The notes: generated by a model not told the origin, from the sequence alone. A stretch of 64,000 nt of DNA from Diphasiastrum complanatum (GCA_029204225.1 MU832192.1:18698-82697), one strand, 5' to 3'; shown: positions 34,330 through 46,078, counted from the first letter of the stretch. Translations and numbers: made by a program.

Positions 34330-35790
34330 GAACCCCAAAATTTTGATAAAGCAAAGGAGCACGAGGAGTGGCGTGAAGCTATGGAAACAGAAATGGGATC
34401 TATATCAAAAAATAGGACTTGGAACTTGGTTGAGCTACCTGATGGTAAGACGCCTATCACTTGCAACTGGATATCCAAGATCAAATATGGAGCTGATGGG
34501 CCATTCAACAAATACAAAGCACGGTTGGTTGCGAGAGGATTTGAACAACATGAAGGTATTGATTTTGAGGAAACCTTCGCACCCGTAGCTAAGATGGTAA
34601 CCATACGTTCTATCATTGCTATTTTTGCTTTCTATGGTTGGAAGATCCAGCAAATGGATGTTAAATCTGCTTTTCTTAATGGAGTCCTGGATGAAGAGGT
34701 GTACTTAGTACAACCTCAAGGATTTATTGAACCAGGGAGAGAGCACCTTGTTTGTAAGCTCAACAAAGCTATTTATGGATTGAAGCAAGCACCACGGGTG
34801 TGGTACTCTTGCATTGATGAACACTTTAAGCGAAGGGAAACGGTAAAGAGTGATGGTGATCCTAATCTTTACATTCTAAGACAAGATTTAGATATAGTGT
34901 TCATTGTGTTGTACGTGGATGATTTGATTATTACAAGAAGTAATGAGAGCTTAATTGATGAAATCAAATCAGATCTTTCCAATGCTTTTGACATGAGCGA
35001 TCTAGGATTGATGCACTATTGTCTTGGCATTGAAGTATGGCAAAAGAAAAACGTGATCTTTCTTACACAAAGCAAATATGCACGAGATTTGTTTTATAAG
35101 TTCAATATGCAGGATTGTAAGCCTTTGAGTACACCTGTGGATGTCAACACGAAGCTTACTGCATATGATGAATCTGAGAAAGTGGATGCTTATTTGTATA
35201 GACAACTGGTGGGTAGTTTGATTTATTTGACACACACACGACCTGATATTTCTTATGCTATTGGTGTTGTTAGTCGATTTATGCAAGATCCTAGTCAAAC
35301 ACACTGGAAGTCTGCTAAACGTATTCTCAGATACATTCGAGGGACATTGAATTTTGGTTTGAAGTATGATCAGGCTGAAGCGCCAATATTGATAGGATAT
35401 ATAGATGCTGATTGGGCAGGTAATGTTGATGACATAAGGTCTACCGGTGGTCATACATTCAGTTATGGTACAGCTGCAGTTTCATGGAGCAGCAAAAAGC
35501 AACCTACAGTAGCCTTATCCTTGACGAAAGCTGAATATCGAGCAGTCAGCAATGCTGCACAAGAAGCGGTATGGTTATGAAGATTGCTTGTGGACTTAGG
35601 TCAACCACAAGTGGATGCGACTACTATATCTTGTGACAATCAAAGCTGCATTCAACTTGCCAAAAATCCAGTTTTACATGCTCGAACCAAGCACATTGAG
35701 AGAAAATTCTTGATGGAGCCATTGATCTTGTCTTTTGTAAATCTGAAGATCAAGTGGCAAATATTTTTACTAAGTCATTAGGTAGATGTA
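34330..35790 (+). pseudogene. Copia RT-RNase H of the short element
   Basis: One frame from about 34330 (NFDKAKEHEEWREAMETEM) through 35580 covers RT with CNWISKIKYGADGPFNKYKA, FLNGVLDEEVYLVQPQGF, IYGLKQAPRVWY and the catalytic LYVDDLIIT. It then covers RNase H with GYIDADWAGNVDDIRST, SLTKAEYRAV and, after a TGA at 35578-35580, SCDNQSCIQLAKNPVLHAR and TKHIE. The TGA stands where related elements have arginine (WLRRLL), so a CGA to TGA change explains it. The end after TKHIE is deleted or shifted. It would be an unusually complete RT domain but for that stop. Confidence 0.85.
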
Positions 35791-35840
35791 AATTTGAAAA
35801 GCTTTGTACTCTACTAGGAATAGAAGAATGTAATTTTATC

Positions 35841-35852
35841 ATTGAGGGAGAG
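35841..35852 (+). promoter_or_regulatory. Polypurine tract of the short copia element
   Basis: ATTGAGGGAGAG directly precedes the 3' LTR. Confidence 0.85.
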
Positions 35853-36116
35853 TGTTAGAAATCAATGATAAACTTCATTGTTACACTTCCTAGTTATTGT
35901 TTACGATGTACTTTATTACTAGTTGTAACTAGCCGTAGGCTAGTCTACTAGTCTACTCCTAGGTTCTCCCTCTCTATCAGGGTTCATGGTTTATATGTAC
36001 ATTTTACATTCAGTGTGTGTTAGTGTGATAGAGTGATATTGCGTGTTCTTCTTTCGTCTCCCTACTTGGTGATTGCTTATGGTGAATGCTTGATGTTGCA
36101 TTTCTGATTGTTGACA
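35853..36116 (+). repeat. 3' LTR of the short copia element
   Basis: 264 bp, TGTTAGAAATC to TTGACA. It is about 4% different from the 5' LTR, with most changes being C/T or A/G. Confidence 0.93.
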
Positions 36117-36121
36117 AAAGC

Positions 36122-37171
36122 TCTAACAATGCTTACTCAAAAGACTTTAAGCCCCTATTTATAATTATGCTACTCTAATTTCTATGCACTAATTGATAAA
36201 ATGCATTTATTTGGATCACTCTCCAATGTGTACTCATGCTTGAGGCTACCACATTCCTTTGATTGATGCAAATTAATCACCTTGATATCTGCTATTGCCA
36301 ATCTTCATCTTTACGCTTTTTTGAATATTTTGTAAATTTTGCTACTTTCTTGACTTTGTGTGTATTTTGACCTTCATGTGCATTTTTTAGTCTTGGAACA
36401 TTTGTAAATTTTTACTCTTCTCTAAATTTATGCCATTTCTTGACTGTTCGACTTTTTCAACTTTGACATGTCGAGTTTTTCTCTTGTTGCGATTTACATG
36501 TATTTTTGTAGACTAACTATTTACAAGTATCTACAGGTTGTGCATTATTTATTTCCATCTGAGATAGAAATCTAACACATGTATGAATGAGTGGAGATAG
36601 ACTAGGTTTGGATCAAAACTATGCTTGGTGGAAGTCAAGCCTTGTGCAAAAAATGGTTATTGCAATTAGACTTTAGTTGGAATATAGGAGCTATGCACTA
36701 CTAAAACAACTTTCTTATGTGGTATACAGAATGTCTTTAGCAATCCATGTAAACATGTAAAATGATGCATGTTTGTCTAAGATAGTCATCTAGTAGTTAT
36801 CAAGTTCTCGACATAGAAAAACCCATGCAAATTTATATCATTTAAAAAAGAAAATCTTGAATTTTCTTTACGTATCAAGTCATATCAATTAACCTACCAT
36901 AGGAGACAATTGAAAAAATCATTATTGCTCAGTTATATACATGTAAAGACTTTAGTATATGTTTCAAGATTCAAATGTTTTGTGAGACCCCTCTTTCGAA
37001 ATTATGCAAATTTAAAGCCTACATACAACTACAATGGTCCAAATCCATTTGATTCAATTTCAACATTGATGATCTTCACATATCTCATCATATTTGTGAG
37101 TACTTGTGAGCATCGAAGTAAAATGACAATGGAGATGGATTGAGGCGTTACAATAGAGTCATACATAATTC
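36122..37171. other. Region without a recognisable gene
   Basis: The first part may be the remainder of the older copia LTR interrupted at 32718. No motif-bearing frame is seen in the AT-rich sequence. Confidence 0.4.
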
Positions 37172-37320
37172 AGTTAGAATTAAAGTAGAACTATTGTGTT
37201 ACTGTACTGTGGGTCCTATAAGTGGGTAAGGACTAGTTGGCCTCGCCATGAGGCGAGTCGACAGGACATGCGTCCCGTCAACGACAACCTGAGCCATGCA
37301 TGGGTTGCCATAGTGAAAAA
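37172..37320 (+). repeat. LTR remnant of the 11-14 kb copia family
   Basis: Matches 14065-14215: AGTTAGAAT, AAAGTAGAA, TGTACTGTGGGTCCTATA, TTGGCCTCGCCA, GGCGAGTCGAC and CCATGCATGGGTTGCC. It runs directly into dispersed repeat R1. No internal part of the element is attached. Confidence 0.7.
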
Positions 37321-37334
37321 GTGATACTTACATT

Positions 37335-37590
37335 TGAGATGGATAACAACCGACACTCAACTTTGACACCTGTCTTCCTCACTGTGCTAACTTTCACAGT
37401 TTTGTTTGGTGGGATGTTGGCAAGTACCAGTTGGATGTGAAATAAGTTTTGCTTTATAGTGCTTTTTTAGTACTATGAGAACTTCTCATATTTTACTTTA
37501 CCTAGTTGGATTATGAATAAAGGCTTCAAAGGGTTTGGTCTTGCTTTGTCAAGAGAAATTATGTTTTGTTCTGTTATCTCTCTCTCTTCA
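37335..37590 (+). repeat. Dispersed repeat R1, third copy
   Basis: Aligns with 20865-21120, including GAGATGGATAACA, ACACCTGTCTTCCTCACT, GGTGGGATGTTGGCA and TTCAAAGGGTTTGGTCTTG. The open frame at 37513-37944 begins in this repeat and has no motifs. Confidence 0.6.
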
Positions 37591-37599
37591 CCATTTTTT

Positions 37600-39600
37600 T
37601 GTCATGTTAGTCTTACCAACCCCATTTTTCATTCATCTTTCAGCCACCCATTCAATGACATCTTATATATGCTTGTTTTCCTCATGAGTAAATGTGTGTT
37701 GAGCTATACAAACAGCTCCAGTTTGTGTTTCATTGTGTGCTTATTGTACTATTTCATACCCATGTGGACCAATCAACATTGGCAAAACATGTTTTGTCTA
37801 TCACTTGCCACTTTCTTCTCTCAAAAATTTCCCAGCCAACCTCATCTCTTATTTAAAAAATGTTTTAAACAAAGACTCACCAATGGATTTTGTTTTTTTT
37901 TTTTTTCAAATTTGATGGTGATGCAACACAAGCAATGCACGTGAACTCATGGTTGCTATGAAATGAGTTTTTCTTTTGCCAGTTTTGCATGTTGCGTAGC
38001 ACTCCAATATTCTTAAGAGTGACCCATTCACTTTGTATATGGTGTCTTTAAAATTTTCACTTTCTTGAGCATTAACTATCACAAACTTTCCTACCAACTT
38101 GAGTACATAGTCTTGACTTTCAAAGAAAATCTTAAATACAAACATACCAACAACAATACTAGGAGACTTCAACATCAGCATGCTCTTTTTTTCAATCATA
38201 AAATACAGTTGAAAATCATCATGAATCTATATAATTTCCACAAAAGCATCACTATAACGAGAACCTTGTACTCAAGCAAATTAAAAAAAAAAAACTTTTA
38301 AAAGAAGTGTAATCATTTTGTAACATACTTTTACTTCACTAGCCAATGTATTACAATTAGCTTCACTAGCATCATCATGTATGAATTTCACACATCAATA
38401 GAGATAGACATAGCTAGGTGTCCACTCGCACAATAGCTGAGGCTCTAACTAATGATTGCATGGCCGCAATAACAATTTTTATCAAACTCGCCTATCATGA
38501 ATAACAAAACTCATAGTTTGCACTTTTTTTTTTCAATGTGCCCATAAGGTTTTGTAATTTTTCGATGAGCTCTTCCTTCAATGGGGTCCGTGCTCATGAA
38601 AAGCCAACAGATTTCAAAGTCTCTATATATTATAAGTCTTTAAATATTCACTATCTAAAACCCATTAAGGAATCAACGTTTCATAATGAAATTTTATTAT
38701 AAATTGATTCAAATTAGGGATAGGAAAGGAAAAAAAACATCAACAAATGAGACTTCAAAAAGTAAAACTATGAGAGCATTGGATTTAGTGCAAACAAAAA
38801 ACTAGCAAAGTCCTACAACCAACCAACTGATTTTAAAATATATCGATTGATCTTGAAACAAGCAACCTTGATCAAAAAATAGGCGGAAATTTTTAAGTAC
38901 ACATTAACAAAATTCATTGAATCACTTAAGTTTTATACTACTAAAAAGTAGATATACCTATTACAATAAGTAGCATTACTCTTTGGATTTCTTTTGGCGA
39001 ACTTAGCCTAAGGTACTTCAAATGTATGTTTCCTATTGAGAAATGTAGGCTCTTTGAATTTTTTACCAAGTTTTAAACTGCACACAATTGACTTTTCAAG
39101 AAAATTTTAATAAACATTTTGCAAATGCACTTGAATTAAAAATTGGCCAGACTTAAAAACTGTAAAGGACCAAAATGGGCTGGAACCCCACAAAACCGAC
39201 CTAGCTGGAGAAGAAAGAGCTTGATGAGCATTGATTGGATGGGTCCAAAATAGCAAAGGTGTCAAAACTAGCTTCATTCATATTCATTTATAATCTTATA
39301 ATTTTTTATTCAATATAGAAATAATTTAAAGGTCTTATGATATATTTATTATATTTCAACTAAAGCTGAAATCATTTAAGACATTATTGGTTAGTTTAGA
39401 ATATACAAATAAATACCTTTGGAAATCCTCTTTTGTACAATAACCTGCTTGGCCAGTCATTCGTCGAAATTGTAAGTGTTTTTAAAAGCAAGCAAAGTAT
39501 AAGTACGAAGTCGGCATTTTCTCTCAAAAATCGACATTGTTAAAATATTGACGGTTTTTTATATAAGCAAATAAACCTTTGATGAGTAATAGTCCTTAAA
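37600..39600. other. AT-rich region without a recognisable gene
   Basis: Only short random frames and homopolymer runs are present. Confidence 0.5.
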
Positions 39601-39603
39601 AAA

Positions 39604-39780
39604 AGGGGGTGTATGTATGCGTAGAGTTGTTGACTACCACTAGAAAGGTGCAAGGCTCGAAACCCGTCGATCACTGTGTAGTGACATCTAAGGAGCTTAG
39701 CTTTGTAAACGGTGTTGCCAAGTTGTATATGTTGTATATAACGACCAATAGTTGCTTAACATGTATGCAAAAAAAAAAAA
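39604..39780 (+). mobile_element. tRNA-derived SINE-like unit 1
   Basis: The head TGTATGTATGCGTAGAGTTG has the position of a pol III A box, and GGCTCGAAACC (39654-39664) is a good B box. A tRNA-unrelated body of about 100 bp follows and ends in a 12-A run. It is similar to the unit at 39801. Product: a short noncoding retroposon RNA, if transcribed. Confidence 0.6.
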
Positions 39781-39800
39781 CTTAAAATAGTCCATCAGAG

Positions 39801-39928
39801 CACTGTGTGTATGGGTAGCGTTGCTGACTGTGATCCACAAGACATAGACTCGAATCCCAACTGCTCCGTAGTGTCTTCTTTCACATGCCGTTGCCCACAT
39901 TGCATTGCCAGGCTGTTACAAAAAAAAT
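39801..39928 (+). mobile_element. tRNA-derived SINE-like unit 2
   Basis: TGTGTGTATGGGTAGCGTTG then GACTGTGATCC, with B-box-like AGACTCGAATCC at 39846-39857. A short body and an A-run end at 39925. The head region matches unit 1 base for base at most positions, but the tail is shorter. Confidence 0.6.
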
Positions 39929-40013
39929 AGAAATAAAATAAAAAAGCTTTAAAAAAATTTAACTCAAAAAAGGTTGCCCCAACATTGAAGAAGTGGATGG
40001 ATTACCTTAGGGG

Positions 40014-40110
40014 GATGACCTACTGGTCCCGTCTCCTTTTGGAGTTGGAAGACCTGCTGGTCCGGTGGCCTTTAGGTCGGTTTACCTGCTGGTCCGGTCG
40101 CCTTTAAGAG
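40014..40110 (+). repeat. Three short repeats upstream of the LEA gene
   Basis: ACCTGCTGGTCCGGT-type words followed by GCCTTT recur at about 40017, 40051 and 40086. They lie about 1 kb before the start codon, in presumed promoter or leader sequence. Confidence 0.7.
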
Positions 40111-40417
40111 AGAGCTGGCTCCAACGCGCTTCCGTATGTACACAAAAAGCTGTACCGTACGTAGACGTATAAACGTATGTTGAAAAGCAGACCGTATCTG
40201 AGAGCAGAGAGAGTGAAGTCGCGCCGAAGATGCTCTACGGTGGCGGCGACGTCGATGAAGGAGGGAAGCGAGAAGGAAGGCGGAATTGCTGAGACGACGA
40301 CGAAGATAATGAGATTTGGCGATGGCGGTTGTGGATCGACGGTAAGATCGTGTTCTTGCTCGGCATTGTCGTCGAAGATATTGTTTGTCGCGGCTTGTTT
40401 GAGATTTTGAAGTTTTA

Positions 40418-40618
40418 TGGCATGTCTTGGTGAGCATTTCGACTTGTTAATGGCTGTCTGCCTCTGCTGGTGATGCATTTCAGCTTATTATGGCTGTGTC
40501 TCTTCTGCTGATGCATTTCAGATTATTATTGCTGTTTGCCTCCGACGGTGATGCATTTTCATCTCATTATGGCTGTGTGCCTCTGATGGTGAGGCATTTC
40601 AGCTTATTATGGCTCTGT
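40418..40618 (+). repeat. Five ~40-bp tandem repeats upstream of the LEA gene
   Basis: Each unit has GCCTCTGNTGGTGATGCATTT followed by CAGCTTATTATGGCTGTG with variation. They end about 430 bp before the ATG and probably lie in the transcribed leader or a leader intron. A donor-like GCAGGTAAGTG occurs at 40944-40954. Confidence 0.8.
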
Positions 40619-41045
40619 GGTGAGTAGTTGAGGTTGTTCTACCAAGTCAGCTTGTGCAGTTTTATCTCTTCAAGCATTTGGTAAGTAGTTTTACCAAAGA
40701 AGGCAGCATCAGCGGGATTATTATTGCCTCTATTTCTTTATTGCAAAGGACTGATGGAGAAAACTGATTTCTGCTTCTATTTCTAGGCATTTGGTAAGTA
40801 GTTTAACTATCTATAGAAGGGAGGCAGAAGCAGAAGCATTGATGCGGGAAACTGACTTCTGAATTGATGGAAGTGATTTCGTCATCTTTGAGGAAGAGCT
40901 TTTTGGAACTAGGGAGTGAGGACACAGGATATGCATGAGGAAGCAGGTAAGTGCTCGCAAATGCGTTGTTCCTAAGAAGAAACAAGAGTGAGATCGTGAA
41001 GCAATAAATTATCTTTGCAAGCTAGGCATCTTGGAGCTTTCAGCA

Positions 41046-41554
41046 ATGTCAAGGTATCACGGCAAGGCGCATCGTTCGTTCGATTCAGAAGGCACGAGCA
41101 TTGGAGTGTCTCCGCCTCTCTCGCCTCCTCGTCACCCTGTTTATTTTGTGCAAAGTCCTTCGCGCAGCGAGTCTCAAGATGGCGAGAAGCCATCTTTCCA
41201 CTCAACTCCCCTGGCATTGAGTCCTACAGCGTCTCCGCTTCATTACTCCTTCTCTACAGATGCTGTAAGAACAGCTCCGAAGCCTGGTTCGAGAAGAGTC
41301 CTACCTCAGCCGACGTCGGGAGTCGCCTCAATTCGTCAGCCTTCTCAAAAGAAAGGCTACGTGCCATGGACTCCGGGCACGATAATCGAGGAGGAAGAGC
41401 AGCTAGCCAGTTCTGCTAAAAAGAAAGGATTGTCACGCTGGTGCATGTTCTTGATCAGTTTTCTGTTCTGCATTTTGCTTCTGACTATTGGAGCCTTGAT
41501 ATTTTGGCTAGTTTGCCAACCTCATTCCCCTCGGCTACTCGTGAAGGTAGTTCA

Positions 41555-41627
<73 letters not shown>

Positions 41628-42655
41628 TTTGTGACGCATATTGTAATGAACATTACTTAGAGGAAAAGATCTGGTTATCGTAGCTTACCTCAGAGGGTAG
41701 AACATAAACATCAGACAATGCTGTGTACGTTTTGTCTTTTGACGTAAGGATACCATTTATATAGCACTAGCTGGAGTTTATTCTATGTGTTCTTCACAAT
41801 TACTAGATAAAACTATCGTGTCTGCAAAGGATACTGCTAAAATCCTCTTTTTGGGTTGCCAGTTAGTTAATCTTCTCTTGCATTTGATTGAATTCCAAGT
41901 CCTGATCTCAAGTAGAGTAGTTCATTATCGTAAGGCACATCATTATCTGGATAAAGACAGTTTTAGAAACAAATGATAGTTAGCTAGTCCGTGATGCAAG
42001 GACGACTGTTAATATTTGTGGATGTTGATGGTTTGGATAGAGTTATACGAACTTAATCTTACTTTTTACACGGTAATTTCAGGATGTGATGTTTAAGGAG
42101 CTAGAAGTTGTTCCAGGAACTGATGAAGGCGTGCCCACAAGGGTTCTAACAGTGAACTGCACTATTCTATTGACTTTAAGCAATCCTTCTCAGTATTTCG
42201 GAGTACATGTCAGTGCCTCAGAGATCGATTTAGTCTACTCTGAACTAGTTGTCGGCACAGGCCAGGTAAGTATTTGGTTTAGACTGGCTACATTACAGCT
42301 TGTTCAAATGGTAGCAAATGCTTAAAAGGTCAGCAACTAGGTTGAATGTGGATTGACTTTTTTCCAGGTACCTAAGTTTTATCAGCCAAAGGACAGTGAG
42401 AGAACCTTCTCTGTGAACGTTGCTGGTATTAAGCTACCACTCTATGGTGCTGGACCTAGCCTGCAAAGCATTACAGATGCTGGAGGAGGAGTTCCTTTTC
42501 ATTTGGGAGGAGTTCTACAGTCTCGTGCGTATGTCTTTTGGAAATTCGTCAAACCAAAGTTCAGAAACTACATATCATGTGACGTAATTGTGAATAGCAG
42601 TGGAATGGCCTTTCTCAAACTTATCCAAAAGGCCTGTTCGTATACTCGAAATTGA
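41046..42655 (+). CDS. LEA_2 / NDR1-HIN1-like family membrane protein (three exons)
   Basis: Exons 41046-41546, 42083-42265 and 42368-42655 join in phase 0 to give 323 residues. Donors are AAG|GTAGTT and CAG|GTAAGT; acceptors are TTTCAG and TTCCAG. The N-terminus is a basic, Ser/Pro-rich cytosolic region with RHPVYFVQSPS (residues 29-39) and SFHSTPLALSPTASP (about 50-64), as in the Arabidopsis At1g45688/At5g42860 group. One membrane segment (about 133-160, CMFLISFLFCILLLTIGALI) follows, then an LEA_2 beta domain (TRVLTVNCTILLTLSNPSQY, FGVHVSASEIDLVYSELVVG, LPLYGAGPSL, SRAYVFWKFVKPKF). The family is plasma-membrane or endomembrane anchored and linked to stress responses; the molecular role is unclear. 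This is the only apparently intact host gene in the window. ATG chosen because it opens the conserved N-terminus. Confidence 0.88.
41558..41624. repeat. (GA)n microsatellite in intron 1 of the LEA gene
   Basis: 67 bp of GA begins 11 bp after the intron 1 donor. Readthrough of the intron would give an Arg-Glu string before a stop. Confidence 0.95.
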
Positions 42656-43189
42656 GTTTGCTCATTACTGTTGACTGCTAATTTTAGATAGTGGCACTGG
42701 TTATTCGTGCTTTATAAGTATGTCATTGAAATGGAATGTATACTAAATGCAGACGGTGTTCAATCTTTCCGGGACTGCAGACCTCTAGTGTGTAAAGTGA
42801 TGAGATTAATGTTAATTGACTCAATAGGAATGACGGGCTAGAATCTTTCCAGAGGACCGCAAAACTTCTGGGAGGGTCAATATTTTAGTAGTTGGCAGTT
42901 ATTAGTGTTTAATTTATATAATCAGCATAAAGTTGCTGGTTATAAGTTCCTCAAAGAAGCTCCCAATCACTCTCCAGAAGTAAGGTATGATTTTGCAACA
43001 GATCATATGTACTTACCTATATACTATGAAAGTATTGTGTAATTAGATAGAAAGAACCATCTTTGTTTCTCCTTCATAAAAAGCTCTTTCACAGAAGAGC
43101 TGAATTGTATGCATTACTATGCAATCGACTGATTGGCTGTCTTTTTGCTGAAAGACATTTTACCTGCTTTCCAATAGAGCTTATGAGAG
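42656..43189 (+). other. 3' flank of the LEA gene
   Basis: Presumed 3' UTR and intergenic DNA. No clear polyadenylation signal stands out, and no other gene is seen. Confidence 0.4.
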
Positions 43190-45127
43190 AGTGGGAATCG
43201 AAGTCCCTTATGGACACAATAGGAATTTAAACCCTGCTCCAAAGTGAATTAGTCAAGCCCATTTGCTTCATCATGGAGCGTACACTCTCCATAATAGTCA
43301 TGTTTTCCTTTCAGCTACACCATTACTATGCAGCGTGTGTGACTGTGTGAATTGTCTTTTGATGACATGTTCTTTGCAAAAGTCCTAAAAATCATCAGAT
43401 TTGTATTTGCCCCCTCTATCAGATATTAGCACTTTGATGCATGCATCCAGTTGGTTCTCTACTTAAGTCTTGAACTCCTTGAAGTGAGCAAAAGCGTCAA
43501 ATTTCTTCTTCAAGAAATAAATTCATGTCCTCCTAGAGTAATCATCTATAAAAGTCATAAAATAATATGCTTTTCCCAACAACATGGTCTTCATTGGGCC
43601 GCACAGATCACTGTGAATGAGTTCCAGTTGTTTCTTAGCTCTTGCAGCTCCACCTTTCTTGAATGTCTCCTTGTGATGCTTTCCCATGACGCATCCTTCA
43701 CATATTGCATGATGATCATCTTGCAATGCCGGTAACCCTATTACCATCTTCAGCTTTGCCATCAATCTCAAGCTCCCATAGTTCAAATGACCAAGTCTTC
43801 TGTGCCACAACTCAGATTGAGATGTTGTTGAGATAGCCAGACCATATTGTCCTGGTTTTGCAGCATCCAATTTATAAAGGCCACAGTTACTATCTCTAAA
43901 ACCCTTCGCCACCACTTTATGGTTGCGGTTCATATCCCTCATAAGGCATCCATCCTTGACAAATTCAACCTTAAGATGTTGATTTGCCATTACACCAATA
44001 GAAAGCAATCTCTTTTTGAGTTCAGAAACTTAAAGCACATTAGGGATGTTCTTGATTTTACCATTAGGAGACTGCACAGGTACATTTCCCACACCCTGTA
44101 TTTGGCATTCCTCTCCATTGGCTTGAGTGACCTTATCCCCATCATGGATTGGTGAGAATTTCTCAAACCAATCACGTTTCTCGGTCATATGCCTTGTGGC
44201 GTCTGAATCTATGAACCATCTGGCACCATCATCAACTTGGAATGCCAATGCCGATGAGAAGACACTAGTCTCGTCATCTTCTCCATCATCTTCGGCAATG
44301 TTTTCTTGTTGAGTCACTTTTCCTGCCTTTATGTCCGCTTTCTTCTTGTAACACTTGCGTGCCCAATGACCCAGTTTGTGGCAATAGTAACATTTGTCTT
44401 TCTTCTTCTTTTTTCCTTTTGATGACGACTCTCCCTTGTCATCATCATCCTTGGATTTCTTAGGAATCCTTTTTCATCCAATCTGCTTGCCTTTAGCAAG
44501 CAAGGCTTGATCCTCCTGTGGGGTTTGCCTTGACTTGACCACTTCACGACGCTGCTCTTCTTGCAACATGATTTCGTGGAAGTCTTCAAAAGTAGGCAAC
44601 CTCTCCCTCGAGGCAATGCTGCTCACAAACATCTGTAGCCCTTCCGAGACACCGCTCATTGTGGTATGTACCAATTCAACGTCCCTAATTGGTTCTCCAA
44701 TTGCCACAAGTTGATCTCTCAGCTCCTTTATTCTGGTGAAGAAAGATCCCACTTATTCACTTTCTTCCATCCTTACTATGTTTAATCTCGACTTCAAGAA
44801 CATGGCCCGAGCTGGATTGCAAGTTTGAAATTGCATTCTAAGAGCTTCCCAAGCTCTCCTAGCCATTGTGGCATCACTTATATGAGTGATTACATGGTCT
44901 TTCACTGAAAGATTGATTAAGGACAATGATCTCTGCGCCTTTTAATCAAAGGCCCTCATGTCACCTGGAGTGGTATTTGGCCGGACTTCAATACCTGCCA
45001 CGATCTCCCACAACTCTTTCTCCATCAAAATTCTCTTCATTTTGAATTTCCAGATGTTGTAGTTAGAAACCCCATCAAGTTTGCTTGCATCGCCCAAAAT
45101 TGTCTCATTGATGTTTGCCATCTCCAA
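43190..45127 (-). pseudogene. Ty1/copia gag, protease and integrase (copy B)
   Basis: The minus-strand frame from 45127 starts MEMANINETILGDASKLDGV and carries gag (WKFKMKRILMEKELWEIVAG), broken near 44942. It resumes at 44752 with a gag C-terminus ending in FHEIMLQEEQRREV. A zinc knuckle (CYYCHKLGHWARKC) is near 44375. The protease at 44030-44317 reads WFIDSDATRHMT, so the glycine of the DSG active site is replaced by Asp. GAG-pre-integrase (LWHRRLGHLNYGSLRLM) and integrase (CEGCVMGKHHKETF, LIHSDLCGPM, TFIDDYSRRTW) follow at 43523-44008 and, with stops, to about 43190. RT is absent. Same family as copy A. Confidence 0.85.
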
Positions 45128-45920
45128 ACTACTTGAAACTCCACCTTTAGGCTATAAAGTGTATGCCGAAGCCAATCGTGATGTCAGAAATCACAAATAA
45201 TGACCTGCAATTTTTGGCTTACCAGGCTACCCGCCGCTCTTTCACCAAATTGAAAGCCAAACTAGCGTCGCTTTTCGAAATGCTTCTTGTCACCAACTAC
45301 CAACTACCTGCCCAATGGAATGGTGAAATCACTTTTGGCATGCTCCGAACACTTTCTCTATGGCAAACACTCTGTTTTGGTATACCGTACTTGCAGGTAC
45401 AGTCAGGGTGCCCTTCGTTTGGAGGCTATAGCCTTTCGTTTGGCCCAAATAGGTTAAAAGAGGTGGAAATAAGGGCAATTTTGGTTTTTGAATTGTTTCT
45501 TCAGTGTGAAGAAACTTCACCCTTCAAAACCTTGGGACCCAACAATTTTTTCAGTTTGAAGATTTTTAATGAATTTGCAATGCACTTTGCACTTCAGACC
45601 CCTTCAGGCTTTTTCACATCAATCCAACGGATTCTTTAGATCCAAAGACCCACCTGACATGCAATAACCATTGTCGATCTGTGTGACTCGAGATCGGACG
45701 GCTTTCCATGCTTTTGCACGTTGATCAAGGGCCTTTGAAGCAACAGGCACTTCGGGTCACTAACAAGCTAGCTGAACTGGGCGCGCGAGGCCTCGCGACC
45801 TCTCCTCCTCTTCTCCACGCAAACTCTCTCTTCACTATGGATCTTCCTTTCTCTTCACAAGCTATGGCTTCTGCCTGTGGATCAATCTATCTTGGGCGCG
45901 CGATGCATGCGCTAGCATAC
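45128..45920 (-). mobile_element. Leader of copia copy B
   Basis: Positions 45160-45570 match 16380-16800 of copy A over most of their length. No coding content. The region from 45600 to 45920 shows nothing recognisable. Confidence 0.55.
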
Positions 45921-45922
45921 AT

Positions 45923-46078
45923 TTAACTGATTCAACCAGAGTACGGTTCTTCCTCTCAGCTAAGCCATTTGACTGAGGACTGTAAGGAGTGATGAATTGC
46001 TGCTCAATGCCTTGGCTCTGGCAGTACTTCTTAAATTCAGTAGAGATGTACTCTCCACCATTGTCAGACCTCAGGCTG
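45923..46078 (-). pseudogene. Ty1/copia integrase core fragment
   Basis: On the minus strand about 52 codons are open and well preserved: LRSDNGGEYISTEFKKYC, then GIEQQFITPYSPQSNGLAE, then RKNRTLVESVK. This is the second catalytic aspartate and the catalytic glutamate region. It belongs to another copia copy than B, is cut on both sides and abuts a truncated LTR at 46079. Confidence 0.85.

Larger units (their letters stand above)
32719..36116 (+). mobile_element. Short non-autonomous Ty1/copia element with gag joined to RT
   Basis: Both LTRs are 264 bp (32719-32982 and 35853-36116) and differ at about 11 sites. Flanks AAAGT (32714-32718) and AAAGC (36117-36121) match at four of five bases. 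An iMet-type primer site follows the 5' LTR, and a purine tract precedes the 3' LTR. The interior is only about 2.9 kb: gag, then RT and RNase H, with zinc knuckle, protease and integrase all missing. It lies within the LTR of an older copia relic. Copies like this need proteins from a full-length relative to move. Confidence 0.88.

Noticed and set aside
37513-37944. 143-codon frame
   Set aside because: It begins inside dispersed repeat R1 and shows no recognisable domain.
40072-40478. Two overlapping frames (121 and 124 codons) opposite the LEA leader
   Set aside because: Arg/Ser-rich translations without domain features that overlap the presumed promoter and leader; likely chance.
41547-41660. 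Extension of LEA exon 1 into an Arg-Glu tail
   Set aside because: The stretch is the GA repeat after a clear donor; splicing to exon 2 restores the LEA_2 domain in frame.
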